Assembly: GCA_041916675.1 (NCBI GenBank)
Contig: JAYRZB010000002.1
Span: 248,001 to 312,000 of the forward strand
From: JAYRZB01 sp041916675
GTDB lineage: Bacteria > Pseudomonadota > Alphaproteobacteria > Rhizobiales > Devosiaceae
Direction of reading: 5' to 3'
DNA length: 64,000 bases
Positions 27,670-36,980 of the stretch are shown piece after piece (the first letter of the stretch is position 1; every line of letters starts with the position of its first letter). The position numbers were made by a program, and so were the translations under genes. The notes under the pieces were generated by a model, which saw only the letters and a program-made list of their open reading frames with translations, made no database searches and was not told where the DNA came from.

Positions 27670-28089
27670 TCCGCTGAACTCGGAGTGCCAAAGGGCCCTA
27701 GTTCACCGTTTGGTTGTGTTTTCAAACATCATGAAAGACAGAAGTATTATTGCATAGTGGAAGGCGGCTTTGCCTCTCTTGGGACGCCGCTTTGCCCCCA
27801 ATATTGACCTCTACCTTCTGAACTCACCAAGTTTATGCCTATTTGTACGGCGCGCGCAGTAATCAAACTCATTGAGATGGCGGCCATAGTCCCCAAACTC
27901 ACTGTATCGTCCGCCGAACTTGAGCAGGTCAGTCCCTTTGGGCCAGCACACGCCGCCATGGGAGCGAGAGTTGACGACCGACCCAGCCAGTTCCCGCTTC
28001 CAGGATGAAAGGCATTTGGAGTTGTAGCCCAAAGGTGGATGCGGAAGTCGCAAGCGAGCATCTTGCTATGGAAAAGCGAATGACCACTT
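27670..28089. other. Gene-free stretch at the left island end
   Basis: About 420 bp after the left repeat with no credible gene. Short overlapping frames occur on both strands. A minus-strand frame around 27811-28053 has a somewhat protein-like composition but no family I recognise. I read this as relic DNA. Confidence 0.45.
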
Positions 28090-28800
28090 TCGGCCAGTCG
28101 CGGCTGACGGCCGTTCTGGCCTTCGCCCTTTCCTTCGCTGTTACCGACTTTGAGGACATTCGCTCATTTTGCGTTACTTGGTACGCTGGTGATTAGTTTG
28201 GGCCCCATTCCCATGCGCGATAATGAGGCAGTGCCGGTCCCATCACTTCTGACGCGTGGGTTCCACCTCATCCTTGGCGTCTGGTGGATCGGCATTTTCA
28301 GTTCTTTCGATGGCACCGACGAGCTTTCTGCCTCGGAGACCGTCTTCATCTTAGGGGCGGAGGCCTTCTCTGCTGGGTCAGCAATGTACGACGGCAGATG
28401 GGTACTGATCCCTATAATCGTGGCACGCATTGCTGCTTGCATAGGCTTACGGTTACTCAATTGGCCCCCGCACATCTTCATGGAAGGCGCTGCAAGCAAC
28501 TAACTGGCCTTCTTCATTCTGGCCGCATTTGTCGCTGATGCCATGGTGACGCTGATAAGGCGAGTGATGAAGGGTGAGCGTTGGCTCTCCGCGCACCGCT
28601 TGTATGCTTATCAAGAACGGTCTCGCAAATGGTACATTCATCGCGCCTCGACAGTGCTCTCTGCAGCCATTTACCTTTTTTGTTTGTATCCGCTGGCTCT
28701 CCGGCCGAATACCCAGCCGACAATTGAGTGGTCGTAGTTGCGCTCGCCTATGTCCCGGTGGCACTGTTCTGCGGGATCGCAGCGTCCGTCCGCCTCGAAG
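28090..28800 (+). pseudogene. Decayed WbpL/WecA-type priming glycosyl-1-phosphate transferase
   Basis: Fragments in several plus-strand frames line up in the order of an MraY/WecA/WbpL-family membrane transferase. They are DFEDIRSF (for FLDDIRSL), LILGVWWIGIFSSFDGTDE (for WLVNLYNFMDGIDG), NWPPHIFMEGAAS (for NWPPAKIFMGDVGS) and TLIRRVMKGERWLSAHRLYAYQ (for the conserved GERxxxAHRxHAYQ), then C-terminal hydrophobic helices to about 28790. A stop follows GAASN at 28501-28503, frames change more than once, and catalytic Asp residues are lost. The intact enzyme would attach the first sugar phosphate to undecaprenyl phosphate for the polymer made by the genes downstream. Confidence 0.7.
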
Positions 28801-29225
28801 CCTTTTCTGCTGCTCTCTCAACAAGTACGCCCAATGACGAACGAATTGGGTGCTTCTGGGCCCACCTCGCTTCCAAATGCGGCAGTAATCGTCACCTGTT
28901 TGCGCAGCTTGGCCGCGCTCAGGGCGGAACTCGCCAAGCTCTTCGCCGCCAACCACGACCAACCAAGGTTTGAACGCACCGACGCTGCCCTTCGTATGCT
29001 GCGCGTTCGAGAGGATACGCAGGCAAGAGAGTTCCAAGCGCTGCGGCACAAATGACTCCGGGCCCCGAGATTGAGATACGTGGCATTCTGTTAGTTAATT
29101 CAACAGCCAAAGGCGTCGCGGCTGGAAGTCTCCGAAACGCTGTCGTATATCGTCGGCGCGCTGGATGCTGTGTTCGGCTGTTTTGACCCGGCGTGTCGCG
29201 TGACCCACCAGATGGAGGTTGCAGG

Positions 29226-30533
29226 TTGTCATCCGAACTTCTCGCCAAGATCAAATCGCATGACGCTATCATCGGGGTCATTGGTCTTGGCTATGTAGGC
29301 CTGCCGTTGGTCCTACGTTTTCATGAAGTTGGCTTCCGCGTCATCGGCTTTGACACTGATGGCGCCAAAGTTGGAGCACTGAACGCTGGCCGCAGCTATA
29401 TTGAGCATATTCCGGCCGAGCGCATCTCCGCTATATCCGAGCATGGCTTTGAGGCCACCACTGATTTCTCGCGAGCCAGTGAGCCGGACGTTCTAATCCT
29501 GTGTGTGCCGACTCCTCTCAACAAGCACCGCGAACCGGACCTCAGCTTTGTCATCGAGACGATCGAGTCCCTAGTGCCCTACCTGCGGCCAGATCAGCTG
29601 ATTTCCCTCGAAAGCACGACCTATCCTGGCACAACTGACGAGGAGTTGCAGCCTCGAATTGAAAGTCGCGGGCTCCTGGTTGGCGAGAATTTCTATCTCG
29701 TTTACTCGCCGGAGCGCGAAGATCCCGGCAATGCCAACTTCACTACCCGCACAATTCCCAAGGTCTGCGGTGGCGTAACGCCGAATTGCCTGGAAGCGGG
29801 TCTGGCATTATATGGCGAGGTCATCGATCATGTCGTGCCAGTGAGCTCCACGCGCGCCGCCGAGCTGACCAAACTGCTCGAGAACATTCATCGCGCGGTC
29901 AATATCGGCCTTGTCAACGAAATGAAGATCGTCGCTGACAAAATGGGTATCGACATCCACGAAGTCATCCGCGCTGCAGCAACAAAGCCGTTCGGCTTTG
30001 TTCCCTACTACCCTGGCCCGGGCCTTGGCGGTCACTGTATCCCAATCGATCCCTTCTATCTGACATGGAAGGCTCGTGAGTACGGCGTCAACACGCGGTT
30101 CATTGAACTAGCAGGAGAGGTCAACTCCGCAATGCCCGACTATGTCGTGTCCAAAATTGTGGGCGGCCTAAACTCTGCCCGCAAGTCTATCAATGGTAGT
30201 TCGGTTCTGGTTCTTGGCATTGCATACAAAAAGAACGTCGACGACATGCGAGAGTCACCATCGGTCGTGCTGATGGAAAAGCTTCAGGACATGGGCGCGA
30301 CCGTGGCCTATAGCGACCCCCACGTACCAGTCTTCCCCAAACTCCGTGACCACGTGCACTTCGACCTTACTAGTGTTGATCTGAGCCAAGAAGTCATCGC
30401 CAAGTTTGACTGCGTTCTGGTCGCAACTGACCATGACAAGTTCGACTACGATGCCATCAAGGAAAGCGCCCAACTGATAGTAGACACACGCGGCCGCTAT
30501 CTGGAAACCGCACCCAATATCATAAAGTCCTAG
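29226..30533 (+). CDS. wbpA: UDP-N-acetyl-D-glucosamine 6-dehydrogenase (WbpA-like)
   Basis: A 435-aa nucleotide-sugar dehydrogenase that oxidises UDP-GlcNAc to UDP-GlcNAcA, the first step to 2,3-diamino uronic acids. It has an N-terminal Rossmann fold (IGVIGLGYVGLPL), the catalytic-site region PGPGLGGHCIPIDPFYL with the nucleophilic Cys, and a C-terminal UDP-binding domain (LGIAYKKNVDDMRESP). I start at TTG 29226 because GGAGG lies 7 nt upstream; a GTG at 29193 would add a poor leader. The next genes are wbpB, D and E homologues, which supports the WbpA assignment over WecC. Confidence 0.85.
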   Translation: MSSELLAKIKSHDAIIGVIGLGYVGLPLVLRFHEVGFRVIGFDTDGAKVGALNAGRSYIEHIPAERISAISEHGFEATTDFSRASEPDVLILCVPTPLNKHREPDLSFVIETIESLVPYLRPDQLISLESTTYPGTTDEELQPRIESRGLLVGENFYLVYSPEREDPGNANFTTRTIPKVCGGVTPNCLEAGLALYGEVIDHVVPVSSTRAAELTKLLENIHRAVNIGLVNEMKIVADKMGIDIHEVIRAAATKPFGFVPYYPGPGLGGHCIPIDPFYLTWKAREYGVNTRFIELAGEVNSAMPDYVVSKIVGGLNSARKSINGSSVLVLGIAYKKNVDDMRESPSVVLMEKLQDMGATVAYSDPHVPVFPKLRDHVHFDLTSVDLSQEVIAKFDCVLVATDHDKFDYDAIKESAQLIVDTRGRYLETAPNIIKS

Positions 30534-30535
30534 TC

Positions 30536-31600
30536 ATGCGCATTTTTGCAGCTCCAATTGTAGATCGCCCCATTCGATTTGCCATCGTTGGCTGCGGTCG
30601 TATTGCCCAGAACCATATGGCCGCTATCGCGAAATTTAGCGATCGCGCGCACCTGGTGGACGTGTGCGATATCAATCCGAAAGCATCGGCGGCAGCGTCA
30701 CTCCAGTCGCAGGCCAATGCACACGATAACTTGACGACACTACTCAAGCACACTGACGCCGACGTCGTCGTGATCGCTACGCCCAGCGGACTACATGCGG
30801 AACAAGCGGTTCAGATCGCGGCCTCGGGTCGCCATGTGATGACCGAGAAGCCCATGGCTACCCAATGGGCAGACGCCCAACGGATGGTAAGGGCTTGCGA
30901 TGCGGCTGCCGTGCGGTTGTTTGTGGTGAAGCAGAACCGGCGCAACACCACGTTGCAGCTCCTCAAGCGCGCGGTCGAGCAGGGTCGCTTTGGGCGCATC
31001 TTTATGGTCAACATAAACGTCTTCTGGACGCGGCCGCAGGAATACTACGATAGCGCAAACTGGCGCGGTACCTGGGAGTTTGATGGTGGTGCGTTCATGA
31101 ACCAGGCGAGCCACTACGTTGATCTACTCGACTGGGTAATCGGCCCTATCGAAAGTCTTCAAGCCTACACCGCGACGTTGGCACGCAACATCGAAGTGGA
31201 AGACACCGGCGTAGTCAATGTTCGCTGGCGCTCCGGAGCCCTAGGCTCGATGAATGTAACGATGTTGACCTATCCAAAGAATCTCGAGGGTAGCATCACT
31301 ATTCTGGGCGAAAGGGGAACTGTGCGCGTCGGTGGACTGGCCGTGAATGAAATACAGCATTGGGAGTTCGCCGATCAACGTCCCGAGGATTCAGGCGTGT
31401 CCGACGCCAGTTACGAAACCAGCTCGGTCTATGGGTTCGGCCACCCGCTCTACTACGATAACGTTATAAAGGTGTTGCGCGGCGAGGCAGAGCCTGAGAC
31501 CGATGGCAGGGAAGGCCTGCGCTCTCTCGAGGTTCTAACTGCCATTTACCGCGCTGCCCGCGATGGGCGGCGAGTGCATTTGCCCTTGGACTTACAATGA
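30536..31600 (+). CDS. wbpB: UDP-N-acetyl-2-amino-2-deoxyglucuronate oxidase (WbpB-like, Gfo/Idh/MocA family)
   Basis: A 354-aa NAD-dependent oxidoreductase that would oxidise C3 of UDP-GlcNAcA to the 3-keto sugar. The cofactor domain starts RFAIVGCGRIAQNHMAAI, EKPMATQWADA is the family signature, and GGAFMNQASHYVDLLDW carries the catalytic-type His. It lies 2 bp after wbpA and overlaps wbpD by 4 bp. The first dozen residues precede the conserved domain and there is no clear Shine-Dalgarno. Confidence 0.85.
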   Translation: MRIFAAPIVDRPIRFAIVGCGRIAQNHMAAIAKFSDRAHLVDVCDINPKASAAASLQSQANAHDNLTTLLKHTDADVVVIATPSGLHAEQAVQIAASGRHVMTEKPMATQWADAQRMVRACDAAAVRLFVVKQNRRNTTLQLLKRAVEQGRFGRIFMVNINVFWTRPQEYYDSANWRGTWEFDGGAFMNQASHYVDLLDWVIGPIESLQAYTATLARNIEVEDTGVVNVRWRSGALGSMNVTMLTYPKNLEGSITILGERGTVRVGGLAVNEIQHWEFADQRPEDSGVSDASYETSSVYGFGHPLYYDNVIKVLRGEAEPETDGREGLRSLEVLTAIYRAARDGRRVHLPLDLQ

Positions 31601-32151
31601 CCATCCACTCTACGGCAATCATTGACGAAGGCGCACGCATCGGTACCGGCACGCGAGTCTGGCACTGGGTGCACATATGCAGCGGAGCCGAAATTGGCGA
31701 CAATTGCTCGTTGGGGCAAAATTGCTTTGTCGGCAATGACGTCGTCATTGGCAACAATGTCAAAATTCAGAACAACGTTTCCGTCTACGACGCGGTCCGC
31801 ATTGAGGACAATGTGTTTTGCGGTCCTAGCATGGTATTCACTAACGTCCACAATCCTCGCTCAGCGGTCAACCGAAAGGCCGAATACCGACCGACAGTGG
31901 TTAAGCAAGGCGCAACACTTGGAGCAAACTGCACCATCGTTTGTGGCGTCACCATCGGTGAATATGCCTTTGTCGGCGCAGGTGCGGTCATAACCCATGA
32001 TGTTCCGCCCTACGCCCTTATGGTTGGGGTGCCGGCGCGACGCGTCGGGTGGATGGACGAAACTGGGGCGCACCTTAAGGGCATGGGCTTTGTGATCAGT
32101 GCCTCGGGACTCACTTATCACATCACAGAGAACGAGTGCCGTCTCGTATGA
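31597..32151 (+). CDS. wbpD: UDP-2-acetamido-3-amino-2,3-dideoxyglucuronate N-acetyltransferase (WbpD-like)
   Basis: A 184-aa left-handed beta-helix acetyltransferase. Hexapeptide turns run from IIDEGARIGTGTRVWHWVHI to about residue 150, with FTNVHNPRS as the acceptor-site loop and the C-terminal VPARRVGWMDETG characteristic of WbpD/WlbB. It acetylates the 3-amino group made by the aminotransferase encoded next. Both ends overlap neighbours by 4 bp. Confidence 0.88.
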   Translation: MTIHSTAIIDEGARIGTGTRVWHWVHICSGAEIGDNCSLGQNCFVGNDVVIGNNVKIQNNVSVYDAVRIEDNVFCGPSMVFTNVHNPRSAVNRKAEYRPTVVKQGATLGANCTIVCGVTIGEYAFVGAGAVITHDVPPYALMVGVPARRVGWMDETGAHLKGMGFVISASGLTYHITENECRLV

Positions 32152-33254
32152 CCAAGCCCCTCGAATTCATCGATCTCAAGACCCAATACGCCATCCTCGG
32201 CGCATCTATTGACGCCCGCATCCAGAAGGTGCTTGACCATGGTCAATTCATCATGGGTCCAGAGGTTCGCGAACTTGAGGAAACACTCGGCGCATTTACC
32301 GGGGCCGAATGCATTACCGTTTCCTCCGGGACCGAAGCGCTGTTAATCGCCCTTATGGCTCTGGGTATCGGCCCCGGCGATGAAGTTATCACCTCGCCCT
32401 TTACGTTCGCCGCGACCGCCGAGGTTATTGCGCTGGTGGGCGCAACCCCGGTCTTCGTCGATGTTGAACCTGACACCGCCAATATCAATGCCTCTCTGGT
32501 TGCAGCCGCGGTATCCGAGAAAACCCGAGCTATCATGCCAGTTTCGCTTTACGGGCAACCAGCCGACATGGCCGAGATAAACGCGATCGCCGACATACAT
32601 GGGTTGACGGTCATCGAGGATGCTGCACAGAGTTTTGGTGCAACCTACCAAGGCAAGCGCAGTAGTGCTCTTTCGACTATTGGATGCACCAGCTTTTTCC
32701 CAAGTAAACCACTTGGCTGCTACGGCGACGGCGGCGCCATATTCACCTCGGATGCAGCGCTCGCAAAGTTAACGCGTGAAATTCGCGTTCATGGGCAAGA
32801 GCGCCGCTACCACCACACCCGAGTCGGCGTGGGCGGGCGCATGGATACGATTCAATGCGCGATTGTGCTGGCTAAGCTTGAGCGTTTCGAATGGGAAATC
32901 GAACAACGCATCGCCATTGGCCACCGCTATTTGTCGATGCTGGCGGGACTGAACTCCGTACAACTTCCCGCAGTGCGTCCCGATAGAACGAGCGTTTGGG
33001 CGCAGTTTACCGTTCAAGTCGAGGATAGGGAACGCATCGCCTCCGCACTCAACGACCAGGGCATTCCCACCGCGATCCACTACCCGATCCCGCTGCACCG
33101 GCAACCCGCTTACCGAAGTCATTGCCGCGTTCACGGCAGCATGGTCGTCGCAGAGATGCTGGCTGCACGCGTGCTTAGCTTACCCATGCATCCCTATCTT
33201 GAAGAAACCGCTCAATTGCGCGTAGTTGAGGCGTTGAACGGAGTGCTGTCGTGA
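32148..33254 (+). CDS. wbpE: DegT/DnrJ/EryC1/StrS aminotransferase (WbpE-like)
   Basis: A 368-aa PLP-dependent sugar aminotransferase converting the 3-keto intermediate to UDP-GlcNAc(3NH2)A. The conserved EDAAQSFGA (cofactor Asp/Gln) and SFFPSKPLGCYGDGG (Schiff-base Lys) are present, and the domain begins EFIDLKTQYAIL. The ATG at 32148 overlaps the wbpD stop (ATGA) and is preferred to a GTG at 32136. With WbpA, B and D it completes the route to UDP-2,3-diacetamido-2,3-dideoxy-glucuronic acid. Confidence 0.88.
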   Translation: MTKPLEFIDLKTQYAILGASIDARIQKVLDHGQFIMGPEVRELEETLGAFTGAECITVSSGTEALLIALMALGIGPGDEVITSPFTFAATAEVIALVGATPVFVDVEPDTANINASLVAAAVSEKTRAIMPVSLYGQPADMAEINAIADIHGLTVIEDAAQSFGATYQGKRSSALSTIGCTSFFPSKPLGCYGDGGAIFTSDAALAKLTREIRVHGQERRYHHTRVGVGGRMDTIQCAIVLAKLERFEWEIEQRIAIGHRYLSMLAGLNSVQLPAVRPDRTSVWAQFTVQVEDRERIASALNDQGIPTAIHYPIPLHRQPAYRSHCRVHGSMVVAEMLAARVLSLPMHPYLEETAQLRVVEALNGVLS

Positions 33255-33340
33255 CAGGATTGAGCCGCGGCGACATGCTGCGGGTGGCCTCCATTGGCAA
33301 TCATTAACCACGTGAGCAAAGCGCCCCGAAAGGTCCGGCG

Positions 33341-34720
33341 ATGACTATGCGCGACCGGCTAAATGCACTTGTGGCAGGTCCCTTCATCCGCGCAGTTGGT
33401 ATCCTAGTAGGTGGAACCGTGATTGCCCAGGTCATTCTCGGCATCACCTTGCCCATCGCAACTCGGCTCTACACCCCCGAAGATTTCAGTGTTTTGGCAG
33501 TCTTCACAGGTATCGTATCCATCATCTCAGTGGCCACGTGCATGCGCTATGATATTGCGGTGCCGCTGCCAGACAATGATGCAGATGCTGTTGCCTTGGC
33601 GCTTCTGGCGATCGCGGTGGCTGCCGCTGTCAGTCTCCTAGCCCTAACAGCCATTCTCCTGTTTGCAGACCCGCTCGCCGCATGGCTCGGCCATCCGATA
33701 CTATCGCCCTATCTGTGGCTCGTGCCAGTGGCCACCTTTTTTGCTGGCGCCTATAGTACATTTCAGTTCTGGTTCGTTCGTTCGAAGCGGTTCAGCGACT
33801 TGGCGCGCAACCGCATCGTCCAGGCGATGGGCAGTTCCTTCACACAGATTGGCCTGGGCGCTGCGTGCATTGCGCCGCTTGGCTTGCTGTTGGGCCAGGT
33901 TGTCAATAGCGGCCTGGGCGCCGTGCGCTTGGCACTGCGCTTTCGCCGCGAGCAAGCGTCGACCATCGCCTTAGTATCCGTCGCTCGTATCGGCAAAGTC
34001 GCACGGACATATGATCGCTTTCCTAAATTCTCGGCGCTTGAGGCGGTGTGCAACAGCGCCGCCATCTACCTGCCCATCATTCTCCTCAGCGCCTGGGCAA
34101 TCGGACCAGAAGCCGGCTACCTTAGCTTGGGCATGTATGCGATGCAGGTACCGATGAGCCTGATCGGCAATGCCGTTTCCCAGGTCTACATGTCCCGTGG
34201 GCCGGAAGAACATCGAGCCGGTCGGCTTGGCACGCTTACCAATGAAGTTCTGGCCGCACTTCTGAAGACGGGCGTCGGCCCGATCATCTGCCTGGGCGTC
34301 GTTGCGCCGGAATTGTTCAGGTTGGTCTTTGGTCCCGACTGGACGCGAGCGGGTGTCCTGGTGGCCTGGATGTCTCCCTGGTTCGTGATGCAGTTCTTGG
34401 CTACGCCCGTATCGCTAGCCTTTCACATTACCAATCGATTACCTGCAGCTTTCCTGCTGCAAGTGTTTGGCCTCGTCCTCCGCACTGGAGCCGTTGTGCT
34501 AGCAGCCAGGCTTCCCGGCGCTCCTCTCTCTGAGGGATATGCGCTTTCCGGTGCAGCCTTTTATCTTGTGTACTTAATACTCATAGTTGCAGTTACACGT
34601 GGCAGCACGCGAGGCTTTTTACATGAAACCCTACGAGCTGCCCCTATCATTTTTGCTTGGGCATTTGTTGGCGGTCTAGGAGCATTTGTGCTTTCGCTCG
34701 TCGATATGCAGCTCAACTAA
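33341..34720 (+). CDS. wzx: Wzx-type oligosaccharide flippase (polysaccharide biosynthesis protein)
   Basis: A 459-aa multi-spanning membrane protein of the MOP/MATE exporter superfamily, with about twelve hydrophobic segments. The N-terminus GGTVIAQVILGITLPIATRLYTPEDFSVLAVF is the classic O-antigen flippase start. It would flip the lipid-linked repeat unit to the periplasm. It follows wbpE after an 86-bp gap. Confidence 0.85.
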   Translation: MTMRDRLNALVAGPFIRAVGILVGGTVIAQVILGITLPIATRLYTPEDFSVLAVFTGIVSIISVATCMRYDIAVPLPDNDADAVALALLAIAVAAAVSLLALTAILLFADPLAAWLGHPILSPYLWLVPVATFFAGAYSTFQFWFVRSKRFSDLARNRIVQAMGSSFTQIGLGAACIAPLGLLLGQVVNSGLGAVRLALRFRREQASTIALVSVARIGKVARTYDRFPKFSALEAVCNSAAIYLPIILLSAWAIGPEAGYLSLGMYAMQVPMSLIGNAVSQVYMSRGPEEHRAGRLGTLTNEVLAALLKTGVGPIICLGVVAPELFRLVFGPDWTRAGVLVAWMSPWFVMQFLATPVSLAFHITNRLPAAFLLQVFGLVLRTGAVVLAARLPGAPLSEGYALSGAAFYLVYLILIVAVTRGSTRGFLHETLRAAPIIFAWAFVGGLGAFVLSLVDMQLN

Positions 34721-35044
34721 CGACGACCGAAAACTCGCAGTGGGGTACGCCGTGGACCTATCGGCAGGAACTCGCGCGCTGCAATCACGGCAAAATAGGA
34801 GTCGAAGCCGAGCTTTAGGCGGCTAGAAAGAGGCTGTCCGCCAAGATAATTCATAGCTTGGACGGGCTAGAGCGAGGCAAGAAGAACAATGCAGCAATGG
34901 CGGTCATACCTCCCCGCCATCCGGAGAAGAAAGGGGATAGTGCTTTGGGGCGGCAAACAGTGATAGAGAAATATGCCTCGGAAAAGCGCTGCGAAGAAGG
35001 TCAGTTTGACCTGCGCGCAAAGAGGGCAGAGTACATTTTAAGCT
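34721..35044. other. Gene-poor gap, possible transposase remnant
   Basis: A 324-bp gap between convergent genes. A plus-strand frame near 34890-34930 reads AAMAVIPPRHPEKKG, which faintly resembles the VIPPR/SNRK segment of IS5-type transposases, but nothing before or after supports an element. No intact gene or inverted terminal repeat is seen. Confidence 0.3.
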
Positions 35045-36229
35045 TTAGAGGGACCGCGTGGTGCACCGCAAGGTCCTCTCGACAAGGTGGTCCCAACTAA
35101 GTTGCGTGTCGGCTACTTTTCGGGCACCGGCACTCATGCGTTCCAATTCCACCTGCGAGCTAAGCAACTGCTCAATGGTATTGCCGATATGCTCTGTGCT
35201 GATTTCAGGCCCCCGCAGCACAACTATATTCGAATCCAGGTTCAAGTAGGAAATGTCCTGTCCACCAACGTCGCCAGCAACAAGCGGCAACCCTGAGGCG
35301 ATAGCCTGTTGCCACATGATAGATTGGCTTGCCGGAAAAACCGCCAGGTCCGAGGCCAACATATGTTCGTACACACCCACAGGTTTAAGCCAGCCGGTGA
35401 AATGTATATTCGGGTTTCCTGCGGCCAGCGCATACAAATGCGACTTGTAGGGTGAGTCAACGTTCGTTGCATCACCGGCGATGATGAGATGAACTTCGCG
35501 ATCCATGCCACAGACCGCATCGATCAGAAGCTCAGTCTTCTTTTTCTCGTCTAGCTTTCCGCCGGTGAAGATGACGGGGGTATCATCACCAATTCCAAGC
35601 CTTTCCCGGATTCTAACTCGAGCTCCAGAGGCGCGGACTTCCTCAACCAAGTCAAGGTCGGCCCCGAGTGGGAGGACTTCCATGTGCTGATGAGGCACAC
35701 CGTACACCTCATGCAGGAACGTTAGAGAGCCAGGGACGACGGGGTAGATGGCACTTAGATACGGCATGAGCAGATCAAGCAACCACCGGCGAACGACACC
35801 ATGCAGAACCTTAACCGACAGCCAGTTCTTGCCAGAATTGCTGTAGTCCGCATGATAGTCGAGAATCACTCGGCAATCACCATGATGTTTCAGGTATCTA
35901 ACGATCTCGGGAATGTTGGGCATGATGTCGTGCACATAGATTAAATCAGGTTTGGTCTCGTCGAGAATATCAGAGATCGAAACATAGGCGCGCAGCCGGT
36001 TCAGAATATTGTATCGGTAAGGGAGTTGAATGATCCTAGCCCCTTGATCCATAAACTCTCTGCGAGGTGCTCGGGAGTCATGTCTATCGTTGTAGTAGTC
36101 TCGTACGTCTCTGAAGGTCGACGCGACGACGGTGACCTCGTGGCCGTGCTTGCGGTAGTACTTGACCAGAAGGTTTTCTTGGTACTCCAAGCCAGAGTTG
36201 TAAAATTCACAGATCATAAATATCTTCAC
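35045..36229 (-). CDS. Glycosyltransferase family 4 protein
   Basis: A 394-aa GT-B glycosyltransferase. The N-terminal domain begins KIFMICEFYNSGLEYQENLLVKYY, and the donor-binding half contains FTGGKLDEKKKTELLIDAV and the VFPASQSIMWQQAIASGLPLV segment where group 1 enzymes have E-x7-E-like residues. I start at GTG 36229; a TTG at 36250 is possible and neither has a strong ribosome site. It is inverted relative to the rest of the cluster and AT-richer than the flanking wbp genes. It presumably adds one sugar of the repeat unit. Confidence 0.8.
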   Translation of the reverse strand: MKIFMICEFYNSGLEYQENLLVKYYRKHGHEVTVVASTFRDVRDYYNDRHDSRAPRREFMDQGARIIQLPYRYNILNRLRAYVSISDILDETKPDLIYVHDIMPNIPEIVRYLKHHGDCRVILDYHADYSNSGKNWLSVKVLHGVVRRWLLDLLMPYLSAIYPVVPGSLTFLHEVYGVPHQHMEVLPLGADLDLVEEVRASGARVRIRERLGIGDDTPVIFTGGKLDEKKKTELLIDAVCGMDREVHLIIAGDATNVDSPYKSHLYALAAGNPNIHFTGWLKPVGVYEHMLASDLAVFPASQSIMWQQAIASGLPLVAGDVGGQDISYLNLDSNIVVLRGPEISTEHIGNTIEQLLSSQVELERMSAGARKVADTQLSWDHLVERTLRCTTRSL

Positions 36230-36260
36230 AAACACACCATCAATTGCCAAATCTCATCAT

Positions 36261-36785
36261 TTAGACATGGGCGGTTGCTGCCCTGCCGTTAGAGTTGCTT
36301 AAGCTGACATCATAAACGTCGCTGGGTGCAACAACGGCCAAGTGCCCTGTTTCCGCTGCTAGACCAACCGGCGAAAACACAAACCTGCAATCAGTGACAC
36401 TTTTCTCGACCCATTGGGCGCTGCATATGGTGGGGTCGTAAGCGTGAACGACGCAGCCAAAGCCAGTTATCAAAGCCAAGTCAAATGAGGCACCTTCACC
36501 AATACCGAAGGAGTGCACGATGCTCGTTGATGTGAGTTCAGCGATGGCGACCGTGTGCGAGCCGTACGAACTGCCGAGCGTAAGTTTCCTGACGGGATGG
36601 CGTCCAGAACGATGTATCCTGGAGCCGCGAATGGTGCTGAGTATTTTGCACGGAACATCGCTAAGCGCTGGCATGTGAAGCTCCAGGTAGTTCAGAGACA
36701 CGCCGTAACCGGGATCGATATCCACGCCAATAAGGAATCTCCGGCCCCGCGTTGGCCTATAAAAGAACACGCGCGGCAAGAACAA
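36261..36785 (-). pseudogene. C-terminally truncated FkbM-type methyltransferase
   Basis: Residues 70-150 of this 174-aa frame match the start of FkbM-family methyltransferases: SYGSHTVAIAE, then IVHSFGIGEGASFDLALITGFGCVVHAYDPT, the SAM-binding glycine region. The protein stops soon after this region, where about 100 further residues are normal, and the tail NGRAATAHV does not resemble the family. The first 60 residues also lack a clear match. I read it as a broken gene next to the inverted glycosyltransferase. Confidence 0.5.
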
Positions 36786-36980
36786 AGCAAGGTCTTGGGC
36801 TCATAATCAGGCGCGATAAGATCATTATGCCTGTCGCCAGCGTCGCAAGTCGGTCACATTGGGTATTTGGCATTGACTTCAACGACATGATTTCAAATGT
36901 CACCGAAGCGCCTCGCAGGTTGATCAAGCTGAGTGATGTGCTAACAGACGAGCCTACCGCAGCACTCTAGGACCGACGAA

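Noticed and set aside
34858..35100. IS5-type transposase gene
   Set aside because: Only a short VIPPR-like stretch is suggestive; no DDE motif or terminal repeats.
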